From Acidimicrobiaceae bacterium (GTDB lineage: Bacteria; Actinomycetota; Acidimicrobiia; Acidimicrobiales; Bog-793): DNA of 64,000 bases. Positions within the stretch are counted from its first letter, which is position 1. Every line of letters starts with the position of its first letter. Location: NCBI GenBank assembly GCA_025464005.1, contig JAODBO010000025.1, positions 1-64,000 on the forward strand, written 5' to 3'. A model generated the notes under the pieces. The model was not told the DNA's origin. It did not search any database and was given only the letters and a program-made list of their open reading frames with translations. Positions 33,556 to 43,837 of this stretch are shown here, one piece after another. The position numbers and the translations under genes are program-made.

Positions 33556-34596
33556 ATGCACGTGACGATGCGCGACGTGGCCCTGCGAGCGGGGGTCTCA
33601 CCGCGGACCGTGTCGAACGTCGTCAACGACTTCGCGCTGGTGGCTCCCGAGACTCGGGCCCGGGTGCGCCAAGCCATCGACGAGCTCGGCTATCGCCCCA
33701 ACCCGATGGCCAAGAGCCTGCGCAGCGGTCGCTCCGGCTTCATCATGCTGGCGTTGCCAGAGCTTTCCATCTCCTATTTCGCCGAGCTCTCGTCGCTCGT
33801 CATCGCTGAGGCCCGGCGCTGCTCCTACACGGTCATCATCGAGCAGACCGACGGCGATCCCGAGCGCGAGCGGCAGCTCATCGAGCGCGATGCCCGCAAC
33901 CCCTTCATCGAAGGTCTGCTCTTCAGCCCACTCGCCCTGAACGCCGAGCAGTTGCGCGCGAGCTCAGCGGACGTGCCGATCGTCCTTTTGGGAGAACACG
34001 GTGCGGTCGGCACCCACGATCACGTCGGCATCGACAACGTCAGCGCGGCACGAGCCGCCGTCGAGCACCTCATCGAGCTCGGGCGGCAACGGATCGCCGC
34101 AATCGGCCACCAGGACGCGGCTAGCAACGAGACGTCGCAGTACCGCAGCCAGGGCTATCGCCAGGCGCTCGAGGCGGCCGGCCGGCCGGTGGAGCCAGAC
34201 CTGCTCGCCAGCGCCCCGTCGTACCACCGAGACGACGGCGCCAGCGCGATGGCTCGGCTCCTCGATCTCGCCGATCCCCCCGACGCGGTGTTCTGCTACA
34301 ACGACCTTCTCGCCATCGGGGCCATGCGGACCCTTGCCGAACGAGGATGCTCGGTTCCCGACGACGTCGCCGTGATCGGCTTCGACGACAGCGAGGAGGG
34401 ACGCTACCGCTCGCCCTCCTTGTCGACCATCGCTCCCGACAAGAGAGCGATTGCCGCAGCCGCCATGGCCCGTCTCGTCAGCCGGATGAACGGCGACGAG
34501 TCGCCGCCGATGAGCCAGGCTGCGCCCTTCTGCCTCGAGACGCGAGAGAGCACGCTCGGCGTGGCCAGAAGGGCTCCTCTGTCCGGCCCTTCTTGA
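33556..34596 (+). CDS. LacI-family transcriptional repressor
   Basis: A 346-residue LacI/GalR protein. Residues 1-55 form the helix-turn-helix (VTMRDVALRAGVSPRTVSNV, VNDFALVAPETRARV) and hinge (YRPNPMAKSLRSGRSG). The sugar-binding periplasmic-like domain ends with VPDDVAVIGFDDSEEGRYRS and a conserved LETRESTLG tail. ATG 33556 is preceded by GGAG. It is divergent from the GH51-transporter-GH2 operon and is the obvious local regulator, probably lifted by arabinose or an arabino-oligosaccharide. A decayed copy of the C-terminal portion of this family survives at 39.1 kb. Confidence 0.94.
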   Translation: MHVTMRDVALRAGVSPRTVSNVVNDFALVAPETRARVRQAIDELGYRPNPMAKSLRSGRSGFIMLALPELSISYFAELSSLVIAEARRCSYTVIIEQTDGDPERERQLIERDARNPFIEGLLFSPLALNAEQLRASSADVPIVLLGEHGAVGTHDHVGIDNVSAARAAVEHLIELGRQRIAAIGHQDAASNETSQYRSQGYRQALEAAGRPVEPDLLASAPSYHRDDGASAMARLLDLADPPDAVFCYNDLLAIGAMRTLAERGCSVPDDVAVIGFDDSEEGRYRSPSLSTIAPDKRAIAAAAMARLVSRMNGDESPPMSQAAPFCLETRESTLGVARRAPLSGPS

Positions 34597-34629
34597 ATTT
34601 CGAGGCAGCTTTCACGCGGCGCGTTCGAG

Positions 34630-35100
34630 GTGTGCCCGACGACCGACGTGAAGCAGCTGATCCCGATAATCGAACAGATGGACACCGAGCTCGCCCTCGC
34701 GGGGAATCGAAGGTCGTCGGAGAGTCCTGCTCGCCTACGCCGGCTACTGCTCAGCCGACACTCTCGGCATTCTCGTCGAACAAGAGATCGACGCGCTCGT
34801 CGCGGCGGGACGGCTCCGCCGAGGTGAGCAGGTCCCCGCCGCAGCGAGAGGACATCCCGAAGGACGCGACGGCGAAACAGAAGATGGCGAGACGTCTGCG
34901 GACCAAGACGGGCAAGGCCGACTGCGCCCGGCGCAAGCCGATCGTGGAACCGGCCTTCGGCCAGACGAGGGTCCAACGGCACGCCGGACATCTCCGCCTG
35001 CGCCGCCTCGCCGGAGCGCAGGGCGAGTGGACGCTCCACCTCGTCTGCCACAACCTGCGCAAGCTCGCCAACGCGGGTGGATCGGCCGCAATCGCGACTG
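34630..35100 (+). mobile_element. IS1182-like transposase remnant
   Basis: Degraded plus-strand transposase sequence in more than one frame. TTDVKQLIPIIEQMDTELAL (34633 on) and AYAGYCSADTLGILVEQEID (34733 on) match the central DDE region. In another frame EDIPKDATAKQKMARRLRTK and RRKPIVEPAFGQTRVQR carry the final catalytic glutamate; WTLHLVCHNLRKLANAG (ending near 35085) is the usual C-terminus. Frameshifts and the missing N-terminal half make it inactive. From there to 35313 I see no gene. Confidence 0.75.
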
Positions 35101-35313
35101 TGTGTGGCCCCGGGCACCCTCGCGTGTTTACTTTTGGACGTCTCGGGACGCTTCACGAGATCAAGAAGCCCCGCCCTTGGTCAGGTGTTGCTCTCTCGCC
35201 TCGTCAACCACGCCCCGTCGAGCTTCGGAGCTGGGCCGTTTCCGGTTCTGGCGCACGCACCTACAGGCGAGACGCGTGCGGCGGGTTGTCGTCTGGGCGT
35301 GCAGGCAACCTGC

Positions 35314-35754
35314 TCAGCGCGGCTCGCAGATGACGAGCGGGATGTCGCGGGCCGTCCGGTGCTGGTAGCGGCCGTAGCCGTCATATGCAGCCACCACTAG
35401 CGGCCACAGCTCGGTTTTCTCGTCGTCTGACGCTCGGCGGGCAGACATGGGTCTTCGCCGGCCGGCCATGGTCAGCTCGATCTGAGGACATGCGACCAGG
35501 TTGCGGTACCAGTCGGGGTCGCGGTCGTCGCCGCCCTTCGAGGCCACCAGCACGACCCGGTCACCATCGACAATGGGCGCAGTGAGCATGGTCGAGCGGG
35601 GCTGGCCCGACCTGCGTCCGACGGTGTGCAACTCGACGACGGGCATCCCGAACGCCGAGCCCAGCACGCGGCCGGAGCTCACGCGAAGGATCGCCCGGTG
35701 GGCGTTGCTCATAGCGCTGAAACCGATGTCCGCGACAGACTGGCGGAGGCCCAC
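35314..35754 (-). CDS. deazaflavin (F420)-dependent nitroreductase family protein
   Basis: A 146-residue DDN-like protein: MPVVELHTVGRRSGQPRSTM, APIVDGDRVVLVASKGGDDR, DPDWYRNLVACPQIELTMAG. This family of split-barrel proteins uses F420 in actinobacteria; the Mycobacterium member activates nitroimidazoles. The physiological substrate is usually quinones, but is not known here. It diverges from the phospholipase D-like gene with about 40 bases between, so both may share a promoter. Confidence 0.9.
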   Translation of the reverse strand: MGLRQSVADIGFSAMSNAHRAILRVSSGRVLGSAFGMPVVELHTVGRRSGQPRSTMLTAPIVDGDRVVLVASKGGDDRDPDWYRNLVACPQIELTMAGRRRPMSARRASDDEKTELWPLVVAAYDGYGRYQHRTARDIPLVICEPR

Positions 35755-35793
35755 GCCAGGACTTTAGCCAGCCGGAGGCGGTATACAGGTGGG

Positions 35794-37374
35794 GTGACCG
35801 ACACCGACTGGTTCCTTCGCGCGCCGGAGCGCGGGAACGAAGCGACTGTCATCGACAGCCGCCATCCCTCCGGAGAAGCGTGGACGTCGGGGAACGAAGT
35901 CCGTCCGCTCGTGCACGGCGCCACGTACTTCGCGGCACTTACCGAGGCGGTTCGCGCGATGCGCGCCGGCGACCTGCTCATGTTCACCGACTGGCGCGGA
36001 GATCCCGACGAACGCCTCGTCGGTGACGGCACACAGGTCGGAACCCTCTTGTGCCACGCGGCTGCGACCGGAGTCTTGGTCCGTGGGCTCGTATGGCGGT
36101 CCCATCTCGACCGCCTGCAGTTCTCCGAGCAGCAGAACCGCCACCTCGGCGAGGAGATCAACGCCCAAGGAGGCATCTGCCTACTCGACATGCGGGTCCG
36201 GCCGGGCGGCTCGCATCATCAGAAGTTCGTCGTGCTCCGCCATCCTGGCCGGCCGGAGCTGGACTGTGCCTTCGTAGGCGGGATCGACCTGTGCCACAGT
36301 CGCCGCGACGATGCCACGCACGCCGGCGACATGCAGAGCCAGCCAATGGCGGCCGTCTACGGCGCGAGGCCACCCTGGCACGATATCCAGCTCCATTTGC
36401 GTGGGCCGGTCGTCGGCGACGTCGAGACCGTCTTCCGGGAGCGGTGGGACGATCCCGCTCCCCTGTCCCGCAACCCCTTGCGCCTCATCCGTGACCACCT
36501 GCAGCGACTCGACCCGAGGAAGCGGACACTCCCCCAGCAGCTTCCCGATCCCGCCCCGTGTGGCACTCACGCCGTGCAGCTGCTGCGCACCTACCCGGTC
36601 CGACGACCGGGCTACCCCTTCGCTCCCCAGGGGGAACGAAGCGTGGCACGCGGCATCAGCAAAGCACTACGGCGGGCCCGACGACTCATCTACCTCGAGG
36701 ACCAGTACCTGTGGTCGCGTGACGTCGCCACCGGGTTCTGCGGGGCGCTCGAAGCACAGCCCGAACTGCTCCTGATAGCCGTGCTGCCCTCCTATCCCGA
36801 CCATGAGGGTCGTTTCTCCACCGCGCCAAACCTTGTCGGTCGCTACGAGGCCGTAACGATGCTCCGCCAGGCCGGCGGCGACCGTGTCGCGATATACGGC
36901 TTGGAGAACCGCGAAGGTACGCCAATCTACGTCCATGCCAAGGTCTGCATCGTCGACGACCGGTGGGCCGGGGTCGGCTCGGACAACATCAATCGACGGT
37001 CCTGGACCCACGATTCGGAGCTGTCCTGCGCCGTCGTCGACGAGCCTGTCTCCACCTCGGAGCACCCAGCCGTCCGCTCGTACGCCCTTGATCTGCGGCT
37101 CGCGCTCACCCGAGAACACCTTGAGCGGACCGATGGCGAGGACGAGAACCTCGAGGATCCTCGTAACGCATTCGCCTGCTTCGCCGCGGTGGCCGGCGGA
37201 CTCGACGCCTGGCACGCGGGCGGCAAGCAAGGCGACCGTCCCCCGGGACGCCTTCGCGCTTATCCGACACCGACGCTGTCGCGCTTCGCGCGCGGTTGGT
37301 CGACGCCTCTCTATCGCGCGGTATTCGACCCGGACGGCCGGCCGAGGTCCCTGCGCGCCGACGGCCAATTCTGA
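35794..37374 (+). CDS. phospholipase D-like family protein
   Basis: About 526 residues with two PLD domains. The first HKD motif reads SHHQKFVVLRH near residue 142 and has R where the usual aspartate (position 149) would be. The second, VHAKVCIVDDRWAGVGSDN near 381, is complete. Secondary features include VGGIDLCHSRRDD, YLEDQYLWSRDVATGF and NINRRSWTHDSEL. This size and layout match bacterial phospholipase D/cardiolipin-type enzymes. GTG 35794 is used as it begins the conserved VTDTDWFLRAPERGN. There is no signal peptide. Confidence 0.87.
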   Translation: MTDTDWFLRAPERGNEATVIDSRHPSGEAWTSGNEVRPLVHGATYFAALTEAVRAMRAGDLLMFTDWRGDPDERLVGDGTQVGTLLCHAAATGVLVRGLVWRSHLDRLQFSEQQNRHLGEEINAQGGICLLDMRVRPGGSHHQKFVVLRHPGRPELDCAFVGGIDLCHSRRDDATHAGDMQSQPMAAVYGARPPWHDIQLHLRGPVVGDVETVFRERWDDPAPLSRNPLRLIRDHLQRLDPRKRTLPQQLPDPAPCGTHAVQLLRTYPVRRPGYPFAPQGERSVARGISKALRRARRLIYLEDQYLWSRDVATGFCGALEAQPELLLIAVLPSYPDHEGRFSTAPNLVGRYEAVTMLRQAGGDRVAIYGLENREGTPIYVHAKVCIVDDRWAGVGSDNINRRSWTHDSELSCAVVDEPVSTSEHPAVRSYALDLRLALTREHLERTDGEDENLEDPRNAFACFAAVAGGLDAWHAGGKQGDRPPGRLRAYPTPTLSRFARGWSTPLYRAVFDPDGRPRSLRADGQF

Positions 37375-37616
37375 ATAGGTGAGCTTCGTCGACTGACCCC
37401 TCTCCTGGTTGGCGCCGGCCCTTGTCGAGCGGGCGGTGTTCCTACCAGGGCGTCGCGACTCGTGAGGGCCACGTAGCGGCTGTTCAGCGGCGCGGCGCGC
37501 TCTCGAGCCACGCGACCAGCAGGGCACCCGCGCCACTTGCGAGGAGCCTGCAGAGCGCAGAGAGGCCGATCACATCGAGCTCTACTCTTGGCCGTGGTCT
37601 CACCACCAAGCAGGAT

Positions 37617-37640
37617 GGGCGGCTCTCTGCACAGCCGCCC
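37617..37640. terminator. perfect 8-base hairpin, possible terminator or regulatory stem
   Basis: GGGCGGCT (37617-37624) and AGCCGCCC (37633-37640) are perfect inverted repeats around an eight-base loop. It lies in the 334-base gap between the phospholipase D-like gene and the DUF503 gene. No U-tract follows, so it is not a classical terminator. Apart from it I see no gene in 37375-37708. Confidence 0.4.
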
Positions 37641-37708
37641 ACCACCGCCGGCGGCGTAGGCGTCGGGGGGGAGGTGAGGCGAGACCATGTGTGCGGCAAA
37701 CTCGCGGG

Positions 37709-38002
37709 ATGCACGCGTGCGTCCTGTCGATCGAGATTCACATCCCCGAGAGCGGATCGCTGAAGGCGAAGCGTATGGTCATACGTCACCTTCTAGATGG
37801 AGCGCGGTCGCGTTTCCACGTGGCAGCGGCCGAAGTGGAGTTCCAGGATCAGTGGCAGCACACGCGGCTCGGCTTCGCGGCAGTCTCGGGCCAGCCGACA
37901 CAGGTGACCGAGGTGCTCGACAAAGTCGAGCGGTTCGTGTGGTCGCATCCCGAGATCGCGGTGCTGTCGAGCGAGCGCCAATGGTTGGAGACCGACGGCT
38001 GA
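37709..38002 (+). CDS. DUF503 family protein (YlxP-like)
   Basis: A 97-residue protein starting MHACVLSIEIHIPESGSLKA, then KRMVIRHLLDGARSRFHVAA and AEVEFQDQWQHTRLGFAAVS. This is the DUF503 family, small alpha/beta proteins often encoded beside infB and rbfA; here the gene stands alone. The biochemical role is not established. ATG 37709 is preferred over an in-frame ATG at 37691. Confidence 0.88.
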   Translation: MHACVLSIEIHIPESGSLKAKRMVIRHLLDGARSRFHVAAAEVEFQDQWQHTRLGFAAVSGQPTQVTEVLDKVERFVWSHPEIAVLSSERQWLETDG

Positions 38003-38066
38003 CGGATCGCGTCGCCCCCATTCCGGTAGTGCCGACGGCGCCAACGGCATCGGCGGGAGAGCGGCG

Positions 38067-39002
<936 letters not shown>

Positions 39003-39028
39003 TCAGGGAAGCGGAGGCAGAGACGCCA

Positions 39029-39090
39029 TCACTTCATCCCGGTCGTGGCGATGTTCTCGACGAAGCGTCGCTGAACGAGCAGGATGCGGA
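39029..39090 (-). pseudogene. C-terminus of a MalG-like sugar ABC permease (scar)
   Basis: On the minus strand, RILLVQRRFVENIATTGMK followed by a stop matches the C-terminus of MalG-type permeases; the intact copy at 28.6 kb ends RRFVESIATSGIR. About 19 codons remain. It touches the LacI remnant next to it in a tail-to-tail arrangement. Confidence 0.75.
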
Positions 39091-39357
39091 TGCTCGGTCA
39101 GCGGGGCTTCGTGTGCCCGACGACGTCGCCGTGATATCGAGGAGGGTCGATTCGGCCCGGTAACGCTGACGACCATCTCCCCGAACAACCGACAGATTGC
39201 AACTGACGCCGTAGGTCGGCTCGTCCGGCGCCTCAGCGGTGACGACGGACCGGCCGTGACGTTGCAGGCCGAGTTTCGACTCACGGTGCGCGAGAGCACG
39301 CTCGGGCGCAGCGGGCGAGCAGTCGCCTGGTCGATGACAGCCCTCGCAATCGAGTAG
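39089..39357 (+). pseudogene. LacI-family regulator C-terminal fragment (scar)
   Basis: DARSAGLRVPDDVAVIS begins in one frame at about 39089 and continues after a short deletion and frameshift as RFGPVTLTTISPNNRQIATD, AVGRLVRRLSGDDGPA, AEFRLTVRESTLG. This is the C-terminal quarter of a LacI repressor. The DNA-binding domain is absent. It follows the MalG C-terminal fragment. Confidence 0.75.
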
Positions 39358-39452
39358 GGCTGAGCGCGACCTCGGGTTGCGCCGTCGGATTCAACGTCGA
39401 CCGACGACCGACGTGCGATAGCGCCGGGGCTGGCCTGGTATAGGTGGGAGTC

Positions 39453-40412
39453 ATGGGATCCGATCGACGGCGCCGAGCTCGGAGGAGGAGCCGAGGATTG
39501 CAGCTACGTGTCCTCGGAATCGCATTCGTCTCCGCCGGGGTCGTAGTCCTCGGTTTCATTCCCTTTGCCCTCTTCGCCACGCAGGTCGCAGCTGTGCACG
39601 CGCAAGATCTTCTGACTGAAGCGTTGCCGCGCATTGCGACGCAACCCGCTACATCTCAATCACCAAGGAGGACCGATCCAACGCATGGCCTAGCTCCGGT
39701 TCGCCTCGCCGGGCGACCGCGCGTGCGATGGCCGATCGCAGTTCCACTCGGCACCGCACTCGCCCGCCTCTCGATCCCCGCCGCTGGGGTGAGGAATGAC
39801 GTTGTCGTGGAGGGCGATGATGAGCTGCGCCTTCAGGAGGGACCTGGGCACTACCCGTCGACGCCGTTGCCCGGCGATTCCGGAAACGTCGCCATCGCGG
39901 GGCATCGGACGACTTGGCTTCGGCCGTTCTACGACCTTCAGGCGGTGAAACCGGGTGATCAGGTGGCGCTGCAAGTGGGTTCGCTCGTCTACGAGTACCG
40001 CGCGACGTCGGTATTCGTCGTCGCGCCGAATGACGTGAGCGTCGTCAGACCGCTTCGTGGCTGGTGGCTCACGCTCACGACGTGCAACCCGCGCTACTCC
40101 GCCGCACAGCGACTCGTCGTGCGAGCCGAGCTCGAAGACGTCGAGAGCGTCGCCGCACGCCCCGCAACCGACACCGGCTCGCCACACGCGGCGCCGGTCA
40201 TCGAGGTGCGCGTCCCACCGCCTGTGCGGGTATTCCATGCGACGCCATGGCCCGTGCTCGTCGTCTGGCTCGTGTTGGCCGGGGTCATCGCCTCTGCCGC
40301 ATTCGCGTTGGTCCGACGGACGAGGTTCGCCTGGATGATGCTCATCCCCGCGGCCGCCTGCTGCTTCGAGGCGTATGGTGCCGCCGTCCAGCTGCTTCCT
40401 GCGAGCTGGTAG
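39453..40412 (+). CDS. class E sortase
   Basis: About 319 residues. An N-terminal membrane segment (LRVLGIAFVSAGVVVLGFIP) and a proline-rich linker lead to a sortase fold: LSIPAAGVRNDVVVEGDDEL, PGDSGNVAIAGHRTTWLRPF (catalytic H151), and WWLTLTTCNPRYSAAQRLVV (catalytic C211 and R220). Two more hydrophobic segments near the C-terminus complete it (VLVVWLVLAGVIASAAFALV, FAWMMLIPAAACCFEAYGAA). Class E sortases usually recognise LAxTG motifs. A surface protein with LALTG lies just downstream, fitting enzyme and substrate. ATG 39453 has an AGGTGGGA ribosome-binding site. Confidence 0.9.
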   Translation: MGSDRRRRARRRSRGLQLRVLGIAFVSAGVVVLGFIPFALFATQVAAVHAQDLLTEALPRIATQPATSQSPRRTDPTHGLAPVRLAGRPRVRWPIAVPLGTALARLSIPAAGVRNDVVVEGDDELRLQEGPGHYPSTPLPGDSGNVAIAGHRTTWLRPFYDLQAVKPGDQVALQVGSLVYEYRATSVFVVAPNDVSVVRPLRGWWLTLTTCNPRYSAAQRLVVRAELEDVESVAARPATDTGSPHAAPVIEVRVPPPVRVFHATPWPVLVVWLVLAGVIASAAFALVRRTRFAWMMLIPAAACCFEAYGAAVQLLPASW

Positions 40413-40484
40413 CTGAGCCAAGGGAGGGTGCCCCTCGCCGCGCCAATGCGGCGCTACGTGAGCGGAGCGGACGCCACCTACGTC

Positions 40485-40951
40485 TCGAAGGTCGCAACGC
40501 GGGACCGTCTCCCGCCGCGCGCGTCCAGGTCACTGACCGCCTGCCAGCAGGCCTCACCGCCGCCGGAGCGAGTGGTGCGCTGTGGCGCTGTCAGATGAGC
40601 GGCGCGAAGACCGTCATCACCTGCGATCGGGCGTCGCTCGGCGTGCACAAGACGAGTGAGATCGTCCTCAGCACCTACGTCGACGCACGCTCGGGCGCGT
40701 CCATCGTCCACCAGGCAACCGCCACCACGGCGACTGAGACGACGGCGCCCGGACAGCAAACTGCTTCGAGCGGTGCGGCGACCGTCCTCGCGCGCCCGGC
40801 GGCCTCGAGCGCTTCCACGAGCCAGAACGCCTCCCCGACGCTTGCCCTCACGGGCCTCGACCTCGTGCCCATCTCGATCGGCGGGCCGCTCCTCGTCATC
40901 GTCGGCACGTCGCTCGTACTCGGGACGCGCCGACGACGAGCAGGGAGCTGA
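40485..40951 (+). pseudogene. C-terminal part of LALTG-anchored surface protein with DUF11-type domain
   Basis: The open frame reads NAGPSPAARVQVTDRLPAGL, then TAAGASGALWRCQMSG, typical of DUF11/isopeptide-type surface domains. It continues with a Ser/Thr/Ala-rich stalk (ATTATETTAPGQQTASSG), then LALTG (40841-40855), a membrane segment (PISIGGPLLVIVGTSLVLG) and the basic tail RRRR. This is a sorting signal. The domain start (ATYVSKV) is in another frame, no start codon or signal peptide is visible, and the preceding gene ends at 40412. So it looks like a 5'-truncated or frameshifted gene. Confidence 0.65.
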
Positions 40952-40986
40952 GTCGCCGCACTCGCGAAAGAGCTTGCGGGCCCATA

Positions 40987-41367
40987 TCAGCGGGGTCCGA
41001 ACTGGAAGACGCCGACCGTGTTGCGGGCCGGGTCGCTGATCGTGGCAAGCCAGCGCACGCCCTCGTCCAACCACGGCGGTTGCAGCACCTGGCAGTCGCT
41101 GCTGACGACCAGCGCCAAGGTTGCGTCGATCTGGTCGACGTTGATCCAGAGCAGCGGACCGGCCTCAGGCGCGGGAATACGATCGTCCACCCACTGACCG
41201 ATCATTCCCGGCGCTTCGAAGCTCGGATAGGGCCGTTCGATGCGCCAGCCGAAGATCCTCTCGTAGAACTCCGCCGACCTCCACAGGTCGAGCGCCGGGA
41301 TCTGCAAATAGCAGGGCTGCCCGTGTACCGGCCTACCCTGGGACGAACCGCCCTCTTCTGAGGTCAT
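40987..41367 (-). CDS. VOC family (glyoxalase-like) protein
   Basis: A 126-residue single-domain VOC protein: [83 protein letters not shown] 41367 is used as AGAGG lies eight bases upstream. It diverges from the LLM oxidoreductase gene. Function not predictable beyond the fold. Confidence 0.88.
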   Translation of the reverse strand: MTSEEGGSSQGRPVHGQPCYLQIPALDLWRSAEFYERIFGWRIERPYPSFEAPGMIGQWVDDRIPAPEAGPLLWINVDQIDATLALVVSSDCQVLQPPWLDEGVRWLATISDPARNTVGVFQFGPR

Positions 41368-41480
41368 CGCACTGTCCTCTCTCACGTCGAGCTCACTACT
41401 CGAGCACCGTGCGCTCTCCGGTGACCGATCCGAGCCGGGAGATCTATAGGTTGGTCATAAGGCAACCGAAGGACTCCCCC

Positions 41481-42464
41481 ATGACCATCCCACTCTCGAT
41501 CCTTGACCTGGCGCCCATTCGAAAGGGTGAGACGGTTGGGGACAGCCTCGCCGCGAGCGTAACCCTCGCCCAACATGCACAACGGTGGGGCTACCGGCGC
41601 GTCTGGTACGCAGAACACCACAACATCGCGACGATCGCGTCGTCGGCCACGAGCGTGCTCATCGCCCACGTCGCTGCGCATACCGACGAGATCCGACTCG
41701 GTGCCGGCGGGATCATGCTTCCGAACCATTCCCCCCTCACGATCGCCGAGCAGTTCGGCACGCTCGAGGTGCTCCACCCGGGTCGCATCGATCTCGGACT
41801 CGGTCGCGCACCCGGGTCGGACCAAAACACAATGCTCGCGTTGCGCCGCGCCATGACGTCAGCCGACCGGTTCCCAGAGGACGTTCTCGAGCTCCAGGGC
41901 TACCTCACCGGCAACACCAGGGTCCCGGGCGTCGACGCGACACCGGGGAAAGGTACGAATGTCCCGCTGTATATCCTCGGATCGTCGATGTTCGGCGCGA
42001 AGCTCGCCGCGTCCTTCGGGCTCCCGTACGCCTTCGCCTCACACTTCGCGCCGGACGCATTGCAGGATGCCGTCGCGGTCTACCGGAGCGAGTTCCGACC
42101 TTCAGCTCAGCTCGAACGGCCGTACGTGATCGCCGGTGTGAACGCGATCGTCGCGGATGACAGCTCCAACGCGCAGGAGCAGTTCCTCGCGGCCAAGCGC
42201 AACCGCGTGGTCGCCATGTTCGGCCGGGGACGAACCCTTACCGACGAGGAGGCGGACGCGCTTCTTTCCTCGCTCGCAGGCAGGCATGTTCAGCAGATGG
42301 TCACCTACTCTGCTGTCGGCACCGCAGCCGAGGTGAGCGAGTACATCGAGGCCTTCGCCAAGCACGCCGACGCAGACGAGCTCATGGTCGCCCACCAGTC
42401 GCCGACGGCGGAGGACCGGATGCGTTCGGTGGAGTTGCTCGCGGACGCCGTCAAGCACACCTGA
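41481..42464 (+). CDS. LLM-class flavin-dependent monooxygenase
   Basis: A 327-residue luciferase-like protein of the MsnO8/alkanal monooxygenase-like group: [80 protein letters not shown] and [20 protein letters not shown]. The AEHHN and LGLGRAPG motifs mark the flavin-binding face. It diverges from the single-domain VOC gene. Substrate unknown. Confidence 0.92.
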   Translation: MTIPLSILDLAPIRKGETVGDSLAASVTLAQHAQRWGYRRVWYAEHHNIATIASSATSVLIAHVAAHTDEIRLGAGGIMLPNHSPLTIAEQFGTLEVLHPGRIDLGLGRAPGSDQNTMLALRRAMTSADRFPEDVLELQGYLTGNTRVPGVDATPGKGTNVPLYILGSSMFGAKLAASFGLPYAFASHFAPDALQDAVAVYRSEFRPSAQLERPYVIAGVNAIVADDSSNAQEQFLAAKRNRVVAMFGRGRTLTDEEADALLSSLAGRHVQQMVTYSAVGTAAEVSEYIEAFAKHADADELMVAHQSPTAEDRMRSVELLADAVKHT

Positions 42465-42550
42465 GCCGCGCCCGAAGAGAAGGGATGTCGCGACTTTGAC
42501 GATGAGATCGGTCGTAGTGGCCGCTCAATAGGTCAGCTCCGTCAGGACCT

Positions 42551-43837
42551 GTGGACGCGCACGGAGACCGGGAATTGAGGAGGGAGCTGCGGCCGTTCAG
42601 TAGTGTCCCTTGGGTGCGTGGACGGGAATATCCTCAGCCAGCTCCCCGGCCTCCCCTGCTCCATCGCATCACCCCAAGGCAGCTGCAGGTCATCGATCTT
42701 GGCATCGCCGCGATTCTCGTCGTCGCGACGGGGCACAGCGCCGTCGGGCTCGGACACGGAAGTCACGCGCCGGAGGTAGGTGTTCTCGCCCTCGTCGCCG
42801 GTCTGTCGATCGCCGTCCGGCGCCGCGCTCCGATCACCGCGCTCGTCCTCGTGACCATCGCCATTGCGTTTGCGACCGTGCTCGGCGAGAGTTGGGCGCC
42901 GGGGCCACTCGTTGCGATGCCGATGTACCAGGTGGCATCCGTGCACGCGCGGCGCCTGTCGCTCCTGGCCCTCGCCGTCGCCGGCGCCACTCTTTTGATC
43001 GCCACCGGCGCAGGCTTGCTCGCACATCATCAAGGCGGCGGCGCGACCTTCGGCGCGGTCGTGGGCGTCGCCGCGTGGTTCGTCGGCGACAGCGTGCGGG
43101 TGCGGCGCACCTACGTCGCGGGTCTCGCCGAGCAGGCAGCGCAGCGCCAACGTGAGGTGGTGGAGCGCGCACAGCGGTCGGTGGCCGAAGAGCGTCTGCA
43201 AATCGCCCGCGAGCTCCACGACATCGTCGCGCACAGCCTGAGCGTCATCGCGGTCCAGTCCGGCGTCGGGCGCCACGTGATCGACGAGAGGCCCGACGAG
43301 GCAAAAAAGGCGCTTGCCGCGGTCGAGGCGACGAGCCGTTCTGCGCTGGACGAGCTGCGCCGGATGCTCGGAGTCCTTCGGCGAGACGATCGCTTGCCAG
43401 CGTCGCTCACGCCGGCTCCTGGTGTAAGCGCTCTTGGCTCATTGGTCGAGCAGGTTCGCGCGGCCGGATACGTCGTCGACCTCAACGTCAGAAGTGATGC
43501 AGCGAGACGCCTCTCGCCGACTGTCGAGCTCTCCATCTACCGGATCGTTCAAGAGGCGCTCACGAACGTCGTGAAGCATGCCGGCCCGGCGTCAGTGCAC
43601 GTCGAGATCCGCGACGAATCGGATGCACTCGTGCTCGAAGTGAACGACGATGGTCGAGGGATGACCCGCTCGGCCGCCGATCAGCTCGAAGCGGTCGGCT
43701 CGGATGCCCACCACGGGATCGTCGGCATGCGCGAGCGCGTCGCACTCTTCAAGGGATCGTTAACGGCCGGATCTCGACCAGAGGGCGGCTTTCGAGTGCT
43801 CGCCCGCTTTCCCTTCGAAGTAGTCGCACCGTCGTGA
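42551..43837 (+). CDS. sensor histidine kinase (HisKA_3)
   Basis: A 428-residue kinase. Four or five membrane segments in residues 40-170 (LQVIDLGIAAILVVATGHSA, APITALVLVTIAIAFATVLG). The dimerisation and phosphoacceptor helix is QIARELHDIVAHSLSVIAVQ (H223). The HATPase domain has IYRIVQEALTNVVKHAG (N box), LEVNDDGRGM (G1) and GIVGMRERVALFKG (G2). Its stop overlaps the regulator start as GTGA, so the pair forms one unit. GTG 42551 opens the frame; an upstream AGGA supports it. Signal unknown. Confidence 0.92.
   Translation: MDAHGDRELRRELRPFSSVPWVRGREYPQPAPRPPLLHRITPRQLQVIDLGIAAILVVATGHSAVGLGHGSHAPEVGVLALVAGLSIAVRRRAPITALVLVTIAIAFATVLGESWAPGPLVAMPMYQVASVHARRLSLLALAVAGATLLIATGAGLLAHHQGGGATFGAVVGVAAWFVGDSVRVRRTYVAGLAEQAAQRQREVVERAQRSVAEERLQIARELHDIVAHSLSVIAVQSGVGRHVIDERPDEAKKALAAVEATSRSALDELRRMLGVLRRDDRLPASLTPAPGVSALGSLVEQVRAAGYVVDLNVRSDAARRLSPTVELSIYRIVQEALTNVVKHAGPASVHVEIRDESDALVLEVNDDGRGMTRSAADQLEAVGSDAHHGIVGMRERVALFKGSLTAGSRPEGGFRVLARFPFEVVAPS

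Noticed and set aside
37375-37708. A small minus-strand frame opposite the DUF503 gene
   Set aside because: Composition and lack of a start site favour non-coding sequence.
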